Shown here: positions 8,388 through 17,479 of the stretch, piece by piece
Position numbering within the stretch: position 1 is the first letter of the stretch
Layout: each line of letters opens with the position of its first letter
Source: an uncultured Clostridia bacterium
GTDB lineage: Bacteria; Bacillota; Clostridia; TANB77; CAG-508
Direction of reading: 5' to 3'
Assembly (NCBI GenBank): GCA_948735595.1
Contig: CAPXSA010000008.1
Coordinates: 23,519-87,518 of the forward strand
Length of the DNA: 64,000 nt
Notes under the pieces: model-generated
Told to the model about the DNA's origin: nothing
Seen by the model: only the letters and a program-made list of their open reading frames with translations
Database searches by the model: none
Position numbers and translations under genes: made by a program

Positions 8388-10076
8388 ATGCGAGAAGAGG
8401 TAAAAATAAGTAATATATTTTGGAAACGTACTTATTTATTTATAGAATATGAAAGCGAAAAAGAACAAGTAATATCACTTGCTAGAATAAAAAGAAATGT
8501 GAAAGTAGACAAAAATACAAAGGAAGAACAAATCTCTTATGAAATATTAAATGAACATGTTTTAGAAACTAAAAAATTAGAAGAAAATAAATATCGCTGT
8601 AAGATTAATATTACAATTGCAGAAGGTAGAAACATTTTAGAAGAGGGAAATTGGAAAATTATCATTGACCATGACCCTTGGAATAGACCAAAAGTATCAG
8701 ATGAAGTAATGATATCAGTTGAAGACTATTCAAGAGTGTTTCGTTATGGGCAAAATTTCTATGCCTATGTTGTGACCTTTAATATAGATAAATTCTTAGT
8801 AGATGGTGAAGAAAATATCTCAATAGGCTTTTTTGCTAATTATATGAGAAAAAACAGAAGACCATTTAAACATAACTATATAGATGCATTTATAGAAACA
8901 AGAAGCCTTAAGAAACTATTACGAAAGGTTTTCTTTGTTACAGCAAAAGGCACATTAAATTTATATTATCAAATAGTATCTCATTTAACGCCAAAATGTC
9001 AAAAAAGAATTTTGATTATGTCAGAAAACCGTGTAAAAATTATGGATAACCTAGAAGCCATCGATAATAGACTAAAAGAAAGAGGTTTAGACAAGGAATT
9101 TAAAATTTCCTATAGTTTTCGTAATATATTTGATGGGAAACTTCAAAATCCTTTTGAATGGGTAAGCGTTGTTACAAAAATTGCAAGAAACGGATACATA
9201 TTTGTAGATGATTATGCTCCAGTATTCTCTTTCTTAAAATTACATAAAAAAACTACTTTAGTTCAAGTATGGCATGCAGGATTTGGATTTAAGTTAGTAG
9301 GATACGGACGCTTTGGAATAAAAGGATCTCCAAGACCACGTACATCTAGCCATCGTCAATATACATATGGACTAATTGGCAATGAAAACCTAAAAGAAAT
9401 TTATTCAGAAGTTTGGGGAATAGAAAAAGAGGCATTATTACCTACAGGAATGCCTAGACTAGAGCACTTTTTAGATAAGGATAATATGGATAAAAGAAAA
9501 GAAGAATTTTATCAAGCCTATCCTCAATTAAAAGGAAAAACAATTATTACTTTTGCACCGACTTACAGAGGAAGTTCGCAAACTGAAGCATACTATGATT
9601 ACAATAAAATAGATTTTGACAAATTATATCAATATTGTAAAGAAACTAATTCAGCAGTAGCATTTGGAAAGCATCACTTTATTAAACAAGAAATTCCTAT
9701 TAAAGAAGAACACAAAGATTTGATATTTGATATGTCACATTATAAATTAAACGACTTATTTTATGTAACAGATATTTTGATAACAGACTATTCTTCTTGT
9801 TTTTATGATTTTCTGTTGCTAAATAAACCAGTGTTATTCTTTGTTTATGATAAAGCATACTATTCAGCTACAAGAGGAGTACACAGACCAATTGAAAAGG
9901 TAGCACCGGGTAAAGTATGTGAGAATTTTGCACAACTATTACAAGCGCTTTATGACAAGGATTATGGAGAACAAGAAAAGAAAGATTTTTTAGTAGATAA
10001 TTGTGCTTCTAATACCAAGCTAGCCAGTGACCAAGTAATTGACTATATTCTTTTAGGAAAAAAGGATTCAATATGA
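8388..10076 (+). CDS. CDP-glycerol:glycerophosphate glycerophosphotransferase family (TagF/TagB-like polymerase)
   Basis: Membrane-associated enzyme that moves a polyol-phosphate unit from a CDP-polyol onto a growing teichoic-acid chain. A variable N-terminal region of about 175 residues precedes the conserved GT-B-like catalytic domain, with VQVWHAGFGFK (His as expected catalytic base), TFAPTYRGSS, FGKHHFI and TDYSSCFYDFLLLNKP. The 562 residues are within the family range. AGGAGG-like GGAGGA precedes the ATG. It is the first gene of the envelope locus and overlaps the next by 4 bases. No glycerol-3-phosphate cytidylyltransferase (tagD) is nearby; the polyol activation genes that follow point to a different polyol. 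Confidence 0.9.
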   Translation: MREEVKISNIFWKRTYLFIEYESEKEQVISLARIKRNVKVDKNTKEEQISYEILNEHVLETKKLEENKYRCKINITIAEGRNILEEGNWKIIIDHDPWNRPKVSDEVMISVEDYSRVFRYGQNFYAYVVTFNIDKFLVDGEENISIGFFANYMRKNRRPFKHNYIDAFIETRSLKKLLRKVFFVTAKGTLNLYYQIVSHLTPKCQKRILIMSENRVKIMDNLEAIDNRLKERGLDKEFKISYSFRNIFDGKLQNPFEWVSVVTKIARNGYIFVDDYAPVFSFLKLHKKTTLVQVWHAGFGFKLVGYGRFGIKGSPRPRTSSHRQYTYGLIGNENLKEIYSEVWGIEKEALLPTGMPRLEHFLDKDNMDKRKEEFYQAYPQLKGKTIITFAPTYRGSSQTEAYYDYNKIDFDKLYQYCKETNSAVAFGKHHFIKQEIPIKEEHKDLIFDMSHYKLNDLFYVTDILITDYSSCFYDFLLLNKPVLFFVYDKAYYSATRGVHRPIEKVAPGKVCENFAQLLQALYDKDYGEQEKKDFLVDNCASNTKLASDQVIDYILLGKKDSI

Positions 10077-11194
10077 GTAAAATAAAAAGTATTTTTTTAA
10101 AAATTGCAATAGGTATTTTGAAAATACTATATGCAATCATAAAATGTTTTCCTACGACTAATAAAGTTACTTTTATTAGTCGTCAAAGCAATACGATTAC
10201 TATAGACTTTATGCTATTAGAAGAGGAATTAAACAAACAATGTCCTGATATAAAAACTGTCATTTTAACTAAAAAACTGGAAAGCAAATTGGCATACATA
10301 TTTCATATGTTTAAACAGATGTATCATATTGCTACATCTAAAGCAGTTGTTTTAGATTCTTATTGCATTATCATTAGTTTATTAAAGCATAAGAAAAATT
10401 TAAAAGTAATTCAAATATGGCATTCTGTTGGTTGCATGAAAAAGTTTGGCTATGCTATGATAGATAAACCAGAAGGAACCAAAGCGCAAATAGCAAAGAT
10501 TATGAAAATGCATCATAATTATGACAGAGTTTGTATTTCTGCTTTTAGTTTTATCAATGATTTTTTAGAAGGATTCAGAGTTCCAAAAGAAAAAATCCAT
10601 GAAGCACCACTTCCTAGAGTAGATAGACTATTAGACGAAAAGTATAAAGAAGCAAAAAGAAAAGAACTTTACAAAAGAATACCTGAATTACAAGAAAAGA
10701 AAAATATTTTATATTGTTCTACCTTTAGAAAAACAGGGCAAAATAACGGAGAAAATTTAACCAACCTTATTAAAGAAATTGATTTTGAAAAATATAACTT
10801 GTTATACAAACCACATCCATTAAATACTATAAAATGTCAAGATGAAAGAGTCATTTGTGACTTTACCTCTACATATGAAGCTTTGATGGTAGCAGATTAT
10901 GTGATTTGCGACTATTCTAGCATTATTTATGAAGTGGGATTACTAAATATACCAATTTACCTATATGCCTATGATTGGGAGGAATATAGAACAAAAAGAG
11001 AATTAAATTTAGATATAGAACATGATACTGGTTTACTATTTACAGACAATCCGAAGGAGATTATGAAAGAAATAGAAGAAAAAGAATTTCATAATGAAAA
11101 ATGGCAAGAATTTGTAAAAGAGAATGTAACTATACCAAAAGAAGGCTGTACAAAGAGAATAGTTCAAATGATAAAAGAAGTAATTGACTATTAA
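10073..11194 (+). CDS. CDP-glycerol glycerophosphotransferase family, short (TagB-like primase)
   Basis: Second polyol-phosphate transferase, 373 residues, essentially only the catalytic domain. An N-terminal hydrophobic/amphipathic segment (IFLKIAIGILKILYAIIKCF) suits membrane attachment. Motifs: IQIWHSVGCMKKFG (catalytic His), YCSTFRKTG, YKPHPLN and CDYSSIIYEVGLLNIP. Its size resembles TagB, which adds the first unit to the lipid-linked disaccharide, whereas the larger upstream protein would be the polymerase; that division is inferred. The ATGA overlap with the upstream gene indicates translational coupling. Confidence 0.88.
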   Translation: MSKIKSIFLKIAIGILKILYAIIKCFPTTNKVTFISRQSNTITIDFMLLEEELNKQCPDIKTVILTKKLESKLAYIFHMFKQMYHIATSKAVVLDSYCIIISLLKHKKNLKVIQIWHSVGCMKKFGYAMIDKPEGTKAQIAKIMKMHHNYDRVCISAFSFINDFLEGFRVPKEKIHEAPLPRVDRLLDEKYKEAKRKELYKRIPELQEKKNILYCSTFRKTGQNNGENLTNLIKEIDFEKYNLLYKPHPLNTIKCQDERVICDFTSTYEALMVADYVICDYSSIIYEVGLLNIPIYLYAYDWEEYRTKRELNLDIEHDTGLLFTDNPKEIMKEIEEKEFHNEKWQEFVKENVTIPKEGCTKRIVQMIKEVIDY

Positions 11195-11268
11195 GATTTG
11201 TGAATTTTCAGTGAACTACTTGTTAAAATAAAAGAGGTATGAGATAATAGCGATGGTGATGAAGAAAA

Positions 11269-11985
11269 ATGGAAGGAAAACATAAAAATATTTTATTATT
11301 AATGATGGCAGGAAATGGAACACGTTTCAACTACGAAGTACCAAAACAGTATTATTTAATAGAAGAAAAACCAATATTTGCTTATATTTTAGAAAAATTA
11401 CTTCAAGTAGATAGTATTACAAATATTATTATTTTAACAAACCCTAAATATCTAGATTATACAAAAGAGTGGTTAAATGCGGAGAATAAAGAAAAGATAT
11501 ATAAGGTTATCACAGGCGGAAATGGAAGAAGTCAAGATGTTTTAGCAGGTTTAGAAGTAGCAAATGAGTTTGCAAGTGATGAAGATAATATATTAATTTA
11601 TGATATTACACATCCTTTTGTCGATCAAAATAATTTTGACAAAGTAATAGAAGCTATTGAAACAAATGGAGCAGCAACTTTAGCAGAATATCAACATGAT
11701 ACAGTTTATATGATTAATGAAGAAACAAATGTAGTAGAAAAAGTAGTACCTAGAACCAAAATTATAGCAGGGGCATCTCCAGAAGGATTTAAGTTTAAAA
11801 AAATCTACGATATCTTTAAAAACACTCCAAAGGACAAGCTAGATACTTTAACCTCAGCAGGTGCAGTAGCATTAGCAAATAATATACCCATGATGGCAGT
11901 TGAAATGGAAGAAATTAATTTGAAAATTACCTATCAAAGTGATATGAAGCTAGTAGAAAAACTATTTCAATCTTATTTTAAGTAG
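11269..11985 (+). CDS. IspD/TarI-like cytidylyltransferase, predicted polyol-phosphate CMP transferase
   Basis: A 238-residue Rossmann-like nucleotidyltransferase of the IspD/TarI family, transferring CMP from CTP to a sugar-alcohol phosphate. The glycine-rich start MMAGNGTRF and the PKQYYLIEEKPIFAYIL segment bind CTP; the second loop TGGNGRSQDVLAGL is also typical. The usual HDAVRPF-type segment reads YDITHPFV, unlike both IspD and ribitol-type TarI, which suggests a different acceptor. The setting, between teichoic polymerases and a GatZ/GatD-like pair, argues for CDP-polyol synthesis rather than isoprenoid synthesis. The ribosome site is weak. Substrate is inference. Confidence 0.82.
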   Translation: MEGKHKNILLLMMAGNGTRFNYEVPKQYYLIEEKPIFAYILEKLLQVDSITNIIILTNPKYLDYTKEWLNAENKEKIYKVITGGNGRSQDVLAGLEVANEFASDEDNILIYDITHPFVDQNNFDKVIEAIETNGAATLAEYQHDTVYMINEETNVVEKVVPRTKIIAGASPEGFKFKKIYDIFKNTPKDKLDTLTSAGAVALANNIPMMAVEMEEINLKITYQSDMKLVEKLFQSYFK

Positions 11986-11997
11986 GAGGAATTGAAT

Positions 11998-13326
11998 ATG
12001 GAAAATATTTTACTAAACATGGTAGAAAAAAGGAAAATTGGAATTAACTGTGGTGTACCTTCATTTTGTAGTGCAAACAAAATTGTAATTGAAGCAATTA
12101 TGGAACAAGCAAAAAGATTTGATGATATGGTCTTAATTGAAGCAACAGCAAATCAAGTTAATCAGTATGGCGGATACATGGATATGAAATCAGAAGATTT
12201 CAAAAACTATGTATATAAAATAGCTGACAAAATACACTTTGATAAACAGAAAATAGTTTTAGGTGGAGACCACTTAGGCCCACTAACTTGGTGTAATGAA
12301 CCTGAAAAAGATGCTATGGAAAAGGCTAAAGTATTAGTAAGACAATGTGTACTAGCAGGATATACAAAAATACATTTAGATACATCTATGAAATTAGGAG
12401 ATGACCCAAAAGATGAACCTTTAGCAGTTGAAAAAATTGCACAAAGAGGAGCGATTTTGTATAAGGAATGCGAAGAAGCATTTCAAGAATTAATCCAAAA
12501 AGATAAAGATGCAGTTCACCCTGTATTTGTTATTGGAAGTGAAGTTCCTATTCCGGGAGGAACTCAAGAAGATGAAGGCTTAAAAGTAACAACACCAGAA
12601 GATTTTGAAAATACGATTTTAACCTATAAAAAGGTATTTAAGGAATATGGACTAGAAGAAGCTTGGAAATATATTATAGGTATTGTTGTACAACCGGGAG
12701 TAGAATTTGGAAATAACGAGTTACATATTTATAATCGATTTGATGCAGTAAAATTATGTGACACCTTAAAGAAATATCCTGATATTGTTTTTGAAGGACA
12801 TTCTACAGACTACCAACCACCAATGAAACTAAAAGAGATGGTAGAAGATGGAATTGCAATATTAAAAGTTGGTCCAGCATTAACTTTTGCTGTAAGAGAA
12901 GCCATATATGCATTAAGCTTTATGGAAAAAGAATTAATTACAGATGAAACAAAACGTGCTAACTTTATAGAAACATTAGAAAAAGTAATGCTAGAAGATG
13001 ACCATAATTGGGTAAAACATTATCATGGAACAGAATTAGAAAAAAAATTGGCTAGAGAATATAGCTTTTCAGATCGTTCTCGTTACTATTTTTCATTACC
13101 TGAAATAGTACAAACACAAGAAAAGTTAATAAATAATTTTAAAGATATAGAAATACCAATGGGTATGCTTCATCAATATATGCCAATTCAATATGTAAAG
13201 GTAAGAGATGGAAAATTAAAAAATGATGCCTATGAGTTAGTAAAAGATGCAGTAGTAAGTATTGTAGAAGACTATAACTATGCTGTAAAACATAATTATA
13301 TGATAAGTGGAGTATTTATAAAATGA
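11998..13326 (+). CDS. GatZ/KbaZ-family protein (tagatose-bisphosphate aldolase subunit or tagatose-6-P 4-epimerase)
   Basis: A 442-residue TIM-barrel-type protein of the GatZ/KbaZ family (PF08013), with GINCGVPSFCSAN, LIEATANQVNQYGGY, LGGDHLGP, IHLDTSMK, VIGSEVPIPGG and EGHSTDYQ. The family is described as the stabilising subunit of class II tagatose-1,6-bisphosphate aldolase, and members have been reported as D-tagatose-6-phosphate 4-epimerases. No GatY/KbaY catalytic aldolase is present here, which favours the epimerase role: fructose-6-P to tagatose-6-P. The start at 11998 is set by AGGAGG 8 bases upstream; a TTG at 11992 is too close. It overlaps the dehydrogenase gene by 4 bases, tying the two reactions. 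Confidence 0.88.
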   Translation: MENILLNMVEKRKIGINCGVPSFCSANKIVIEAIMEQAKRFDDMVLIEATANQVNQYGGYMDMKSEDFKNYVYKIADKIHFDKQKIVLGGDHLGPLTWCNEPEKDAMEKAKVLVRQCVLAGYTKIHLDTSMKLGDDPKDEPLAVEKIAQRGAILYKECEEAFQELIQKDKDAVHPVFVIGSEVPIPGGTQEDEGLKVTTPEDFENTILTYKKVFKEYGLEEAWKYIIGIVVQPGVEFGNNELHIYNRFDAVKLCDTLKKYPDIVFEGHSTDYQPPMKLKEMVEDGIAILKVGPALTFAVREAIYALSFMEKELITDETKRANFIETLEKVMLEDDHNWVKHYHGTELEKKLAREYSFSDRSRYYFSLPEIVQTQEKLINNFKDIEIPMGMLHQYMPIQYVKVRDGKLKNDAYELVKDAVVSIVEDYNYAVKHNYMISGVFIK

Positions 13327-14399
13327 GAGCTGGAGTTGTAATTGAAAACGAAAAAGTGATTTGTAAAGAAATAGAAGAACCTCAAATTTCAGATAATTGC
13401 GTTAAAGTAGCTGTTGCAGTAACTGGAATTTGTGGTTCTGATGTACCAAGAGTTTGGAAAAATGGAGCGCATAATTATCCGATCGTATTAGGACATGAAT
13501 TTTCTGGTGTAATAACAGAAGTGGGAAAAAATGTTAAAAAAGTGCAAGTAGGAGATCATGTTGCAGGAATTCCATTAGTACCATGCTTTGAATGCAAAGA
13601 TTGTTTAGCAGGTAATTTTTCATTATGCAAACATTATAGCTTTGTTGGCTCAAGACAACAAGGAAGTATGGCAGAATATGTTGTGCTACCTGAAGAAAAT
13701 GTCATAAAAATTAGTGACTCTATTTCTTTAGAAACAGCAGCCTTTTTTGAACCGTCTACTATTGCAAAACATGGAATTAATTTAGTAAATTATCAAAGTG
13801 GAAAAACAGTTATTATCTTAGGTGGAGGCAATATTGGCTCTTTTATGACCCAATGGATACATATATTAGGTGCAGAGAAAATAGTGGTAGTAGGACGTAA
13901 TAAAGAAAAACTAGAAAGAGCACTAGAATTGGGAGCAACTCATGTTGTTAGTACATTAGATGAAGACTATTTAGAGCAATTAAATGCAATAACTAATGCT
14001 AATGGATATGATTATGTTTTTGAGACAGCAGGTTCAAACAAAATGATAGAATTATCAATAAAGATAGTAGCCAATAAAGGTACAATTTGCTATGTAGGAA
14101 CACCAACAAAGGAAGTATGCCTAGACTTTAAACTTTGGGAAAAGATAAATCGTAAAGAAGCAATATTGACAGGTTCTTGGATGAGTTATAGCAAACCTTG
14201 GCCAGGTGAAGAATGGGAAGCGACAGCCAGAGAGTTTGAAAGTGGAAGATTAAAAGTAACAGAAAGTATGATACATGCAAGATATAGTTTAGAAGATATT
14301 GACAAGGCTTTTGCCCTCTATAAAGATAATCAAAAGCCAGAGGCCAAAGTATTAATTTACAGTGATAATGAATTATTAAAGGAACAAAAGAAGAAATAA
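13323..14399 (+). CDS. Zinc-dependent polyol-phosphate dehydrogenase, GatD-like
   Basis: A 358-residue medium-chain zinc dehydrogenase most like galactitol-1-phosphate 5-dehydrogenase. Catalytic zinc: Cys in GICGSDV (about 38) and GHEF (about 59-60); structural zinc: the cysteines of CFECKDC and the later FSLCKHY. The NAD(P) fold shows ILGGGNIGS. In a galactitol pathway it interconverts galactitol-1-P and tagatose-6-P; here it could act reductively to supply the polyol phosphate for the upstream cytidylyltransferase, as TarJ does for ribitol. The ATGA overlap with the GatZ-like gene supports joint function. No PTS or sugar transporter accompanies it, so a catabolic role is less likely. Confidence 0.85.
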   Translation: MRAGVVIENEKVICKEIEEPQISDNCVKVAVAVTGICGSDVPRVWKNGAHNYPIVLGHEFSGVITEVGKNVKKVQVGDHVAGIPLVPCFECKDCLAGNFSLCKHYSFVGSRQQGSMAEYVVLPEENVIKISDSISLETAAFFEPSTIAKHGINLVNYQSGKTVIILGGGNIGSFMTQWIHILGAEKIVVVGRNKEKLERALELGATHVVSTLDEDYLEQLNAITNANGYDYVFETAGSNKMIELSIKIVANKGTICYVGTPTKEVCLDFKLWEKINRKEAILTGSWMSYSKPWPGEEWEATAREFESGRLKVTESMIHARYSLEDIDKAFALYKDNQKPEAKVLIYSDNELLKEQKKK

Positions 14400-14529
14400 A
14401 AAAAGTAAGAAGACAACAGAAGAGATAGAACAAAATGAAACCGAAAAAAATAGAGATAGAGAGAAAGAAGAACAAACAGAAGCAAGAAAAAAAGAATTAG
14501 AACAATTAGCAGAAAAAAACTTAAAAAAG

Positions 14530-14928
14530 ATGAAAAAAGAAGCAAGTGAATTTAAAAAGTTTATTTCTAGGGGAAATGTGGTTGACATGGCAGTTGGTGT
14601 TATTGTCGGGGGAGCTTTTGGAAAGATTGTAACTAGTTTAGTAAATGATATTATCACACCATTAATCGGTATTATCATTGGTGGATTAGATTTTTCAAAT
14701 TTAACATTGGAAATAGGAAACTCTAAAGTGGCTTATGGATCCTTTATTCAGACAATTATAGATTTCCTAATTATTGCTATTTGCATTTTTACAATGGTTC
14801 GATTGTTTGAAAAACTAAAACATGAAGAGAAAAAAGAAAAAGTAGAAGAACCACCTAAGAAGAGTGAAGATATTGTTCTTCTAGAGGAAATTAGAGATTT
14901 GTTAAAAGAAAAACAAAAAGGTGAGTAA
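14530..14928 (+). CDS. mscL: Large-conductance mechanosensitive channel MscL
   Basis: Homopentameric membrane channel that opens under osmotic down-shock. The 132 residues contain the typical N-terminal amphipathic helix and first membrane helix (NVVDMAVGVIVGGAFGKI), the periplasmic-side loop, the second helix (FIQTIIDFLIIAICIFTMV) and a charged cytoplasmic C-terminal bundle (LLEEIRDLLKEK). The ATG at 14530 matches the family start, yet there is no clear ribosome site. The same frame is open back to 14380 without ATG, GTG or TTG and would encode a highly charged Glu/Lys/Gln-rich stretch; this odd region is reported separately. Confidence 0.95.
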   Translation: MKKEASEFKKFISRGNVVDMAVGVIVGGAFGKIVTSLVNDIITPLIGIIIGGLDFSNLTLEIGNSKVAYGSFIQTIIDFLIIAICIFTMVRLFEKLKHEEKKEKVEEPPKKSEDIVLLEEIRDLLKEKQKGE

Positions 14929-14981
14929 AATATGAAACCTTTTTAGAAAAAATGACACTATAAGGATAGAGGGAGAAAAAA

Positions 14982-15914
14982 ATGTTATCTGTATTAGAAG
15001 TAAAACGAAAATTACCACAAGCTTTTGTAGAAAATTTATATGAACTATTTTCTCCTTTAACAGTGGATAAAATTTTAGCAGGAATGGCAGGAGAAAGATA
15101 TACTACTTTAAGAGTAAATACTTTAAAATATGATATTCAAAGTTTAATGAGAGATTTCAAAGAAAAGAACATTAAATTTGAGAGAGTGCCTTGGTATCAA
15201 GACGCCTTAATCATTAAAAATGTAACGGAAAAAGAGATTCAAAAATTAGAACTTTTTGAAAAAGGATATATCTATTTACAAAGTTTATCTAGCATGGTGC
15301 CACCACTAGTATTAAGTCCAAAACAGGGAGAAAGGGTGTTAGACTTAACGGCTGCACCTGGAAGCAAAACAACACAGATGGCAGCAATGATGCAAAATAA
15401 AGGCGAAATTTTAGCAAATGAATTAGATAAAATTCGCTGTGAAAGACTACAATATAATGTAACAGCACAAGGAGCAAGTATAGTAACAGTCAACAATGAT
15501 TATGGAGAAAGAATAGGAGCAAAATATCCAGAAACTTTCGATAGAGTCTTATTAGATACTCCTTGCAGTGGCGAAGGACGTTTCATAGCACCAGATGCCA
15601 AAACATATCGTAATTGGTCAGAAAGAAAGGTGGCAGAACTAGTAAAAATCCAAAGAAAATTATTAAGAAATTCTTATGAAGCTTTAAAACTAAATGGAAT
15701 AATGGTATACTCTACCTGTACATTAAACTTAGCAGAAAATGAACAGATTTTAGAATGGGCTTTAGAACAGTTTGACTTAAAATTATTAGATATTAGTATC
15801 GAATTAAGAGAAGTAGAAAAAGGGCAAACATTGAATACCCAAAAAGCTATTAAAATATTACCTTCTAAAAATATGGAGGGATTTTTTGTGGCTAAGCTAC
15901 AAAAAGGTAAATAA
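14982..15914 (+). CDS. RsmB/NOP2-type RNA (cytosine-C5) methyltransferase
   Basis: S-adenosylmethionine-dependent enzyme that makes 5-methylcytosine in rRNA or tRNA. The 310 residues comprise a short N-terminal recognition region and the Rossmann catalytic domain with DLTAAPGSKTTQM (SAM loop, about 121-133), the catalytic cysteine in DTPCSGEG and the second cysteine in VYSTCTLN. It lacks the NusB-like domain of full RsmB and the long C-terminal PUA part of RsmF, so the exact target base is unclear. GGAG precedes the ATG. It lies just upstream of dltA (12-base gap), so it is probably co-transcribed with the dlt genes. Confidence 0.88.
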   Translation: MLSVLEVKRKLPQAFVENLYELFSPLTVDKILAGMAGERYTTLRVNTLKYDIQSLMRDFKEKNIKFERVPWYQDALIIKNVTEKEIQKLELFEKGYIYLQSLSSMVPPLVLSPKQGERVLDLTAAPGSKTTQMAAMMQNKGEILANELDKIRCERLQYNVTAQGASIVTVNNDYGERIGAKYPETFDRVLLDTPCSGEGRFIAPDAKTYRNWSERKVAELVKIQRKLLRNSYEALKLNGIMVYSTCTLNLAENEQILEWALEQFDLKLLDISIELREVEKGQTLNTQKAIKILPSKNMEGFFVAKLQKGK

Positions 15915-15926
15915 TGGAGAGAAAAG

Positions 15927-17435
15927 ATGAAAAAGAATATTTTACAGTATTTAGAACAAACAGCAAAAAAGTATGCGAATAAGACTGCTTTTGCAGACAT
16001 AAATAGAGAAGTTACTTATTCTGATTTTTTAAAGAATAGCCAAAAAATAGGAAGTAGCTTAAGTAATATAGAGAAAATGAATCAGCCAATTGCTATTTTA
16101 CTAGATAAAAGTGTAGCTTGCTTAGAAGCTATGATGGGAGTGCTATATAGTGGAAATTTTTATACGATTTTAGATGTAAAATCGCCCAATGAAAGGTTAG
16201 CTTCAATTCTAGATACTTTAAATCCAGTTGCAATTATAACAGACCAAAAGAATGAAACAAAAGCGAAAGAAATTGCAAACCAAAGACAGCAAATTTATCT
16301 TTATGAAGAAGCCATACAAACAGAAATAAAGCAGCAAATGCTAGATATTATCAGAGAAAAAATGATAGACACTGATACAATATATATTTTATTCACTTCA
16401 GGTTCAACAGGTGTTCCAAAAGGAACTGTAATTAGTCATAAAGCTGTCATTGCCTATGCACATTGGGCAAGAGAAACTTTTGATATTAATGAAAATACCA
16501 TTTGGGGAAGTCAAACTCCATTTTACTTTAGCATGTCAATTACAGATATTTTTACCACAATTTTATCTGGTGCTACTTTTTATATTATTCCTAAAATGTA
16601 TTTTTCATTTCCTGTAAAATTGTTACAATATCTAGATGAAAAGAAAGTAAACACAATTTATTGGGTTCCGTCAGCACTATGTATTGTCGCAAATTTAAGG
16701 GCTTTAGAAGAAGTGAAATTGCCATACTTAGAAAAAATACTATTTGCAGGAGAAGTAATGCCCACAAAGCAACTTAATATGTGGATAGAACATTTTCCAA
16801 AAGCATTATTTGCCAACTTGTTTGGACCAACTGAAACAACTGATATTTGCACTTATTATATTGTAGATAGAAAATTTGAAAATACAGAAAGTATTCCCAT
16901 TGGAAAACATTGTGATAATTGCAATGTAATGATTGTGAAAGAAGATGAAACTGAAGCTAAAAAGGGAGAAGAAGGTGAACTTTGTGTTAGAGGAAGTTTT
17001 TTGGCACAAGGGTATTATAATAACCCTATACAAACACAGAAAGTGTTTGTACAAAATCCTCTGAACCAAAGCTATCCAGAGATTATTTATAAAACAGGAG
17101 ATATCGTTAAAGAAAATGAAAGAGGAGAACTGATTTATCTCTCCAGAAAAGACTTTCAAATTAAACATATGGGATATCGTATTGAACTTGGTGAAATAGA
17201 AACAGCTATCAACGCTATTGACAATATCATAGCTTGTGCTAGTGTATATGATGAAACAACAGATAAAATTGTTCTATTTTATCAAGGTGATAAGTTAGAA
17301 GAAAAAGACTTATTAGAACAAGCAGGAAAACGATTACCAAAATATATGTGTCCAAATGAAATACATTGCTTAGATAGAATGCCATATAATGCAAATGGCA
17401 AGATTGATAGAAAAAAATTAAAAACAATGATATAA
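15927..17435 (+). CDS. dltA: D-alanine--(carrier protein) ligase DltA
   Basis: Activates D-alanine as the adenylate and loads it on the phosphopantetheine of DltC, the first step of teichoic-acid D-alanylation. The 502 residues match DltA (about 503 in Bacillus). Motifs of the adenylate-forming family: LFTSGSTGVPKGTVISH (about 154-170), FGPTETT, YKTGDIV and, near the C-terminus, NGKIDRKKL with the catalytic lysine. First of a dltA-dltC-dltB-dltD series, with short gaps. D-alanylation reduces negative wall charge and protects from cationic peptides. Identification is firm because dltC, dltB and dltD follow. Confidence 0.95.
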   Translation: MKKNILQYLEQTAKKYANKTAFADINREVTYSDFLKNSQKIGSSLSNIEKMNQPIAILLDKSVACLEAMMGVLYSGNFYTILDVKSPNERLASILDTLNPVAIITDQKNETKAKEIANQRQQIYLYEEAIQTEIKQQMLDIIREKMIDTDTIYILFTSGSTGVPKGTVISHKAVIAYAHWARETFDINENTIWGSQTPFYFSMSITDIFTTILSGATFYIIPKMYFSFPVKLLQYLDEKKVNTIYWVPSALCIVANLRALEEVKLPYLEKILFAGEVMPTKQLNMWIEHFPKALFANLFGPTETTDICTYYIVDRKFENTESIPIGKHCDNCNVMIVKEDETEAKKGEEGELCVRGSFLAQGYYNNPIQTQKVFVQNPLNQSYPEIIYKTGDIVKENERGELIYLSRKDFQIKHMGYRIELGEIETAINAIDNIIACASVYDETTDKIVLFYQGDKLEEKDLLEQAGKRLPKYMCPNEIHCLDRMPYNANGKIDRKKLKTMI

Positions 17436-17479
17436 AAGAAATGGGGGCGAGACTAACCCAAAAGAGGTTAGAAGAGAAA

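Noticed and set aside
11269..11985. Isoprenoid-pathway IspD
   Set aside because: The family is shared, but the setting among teichoic-acid and polyol genes and the altered HDAVRPF-type segment favour a polyol-phosphate substrate; IspD cannot be fully excluded.
11998..14399. Galactitol catabolic operon
   Set aside because: No GatA/B/C PTS, GatY aldolase or sugar regulator accompanies the GatZ- and GatD-like genes, which are coupled to CDP-polyol genes.
14128..14678. Long minus-strand frames over the end of the dehydrogenase gene and mscL
   Set aside because: They are Phe/Leu/Ser-rich antisense images of Lys/Glu-rich coding sequence with no ribosome site or family resemblance.
17441..17479. 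Longer DltC starting at 17441
   Set aside because: It would add 13 basic residues not expected for a carrier protein and has no ribosome site.
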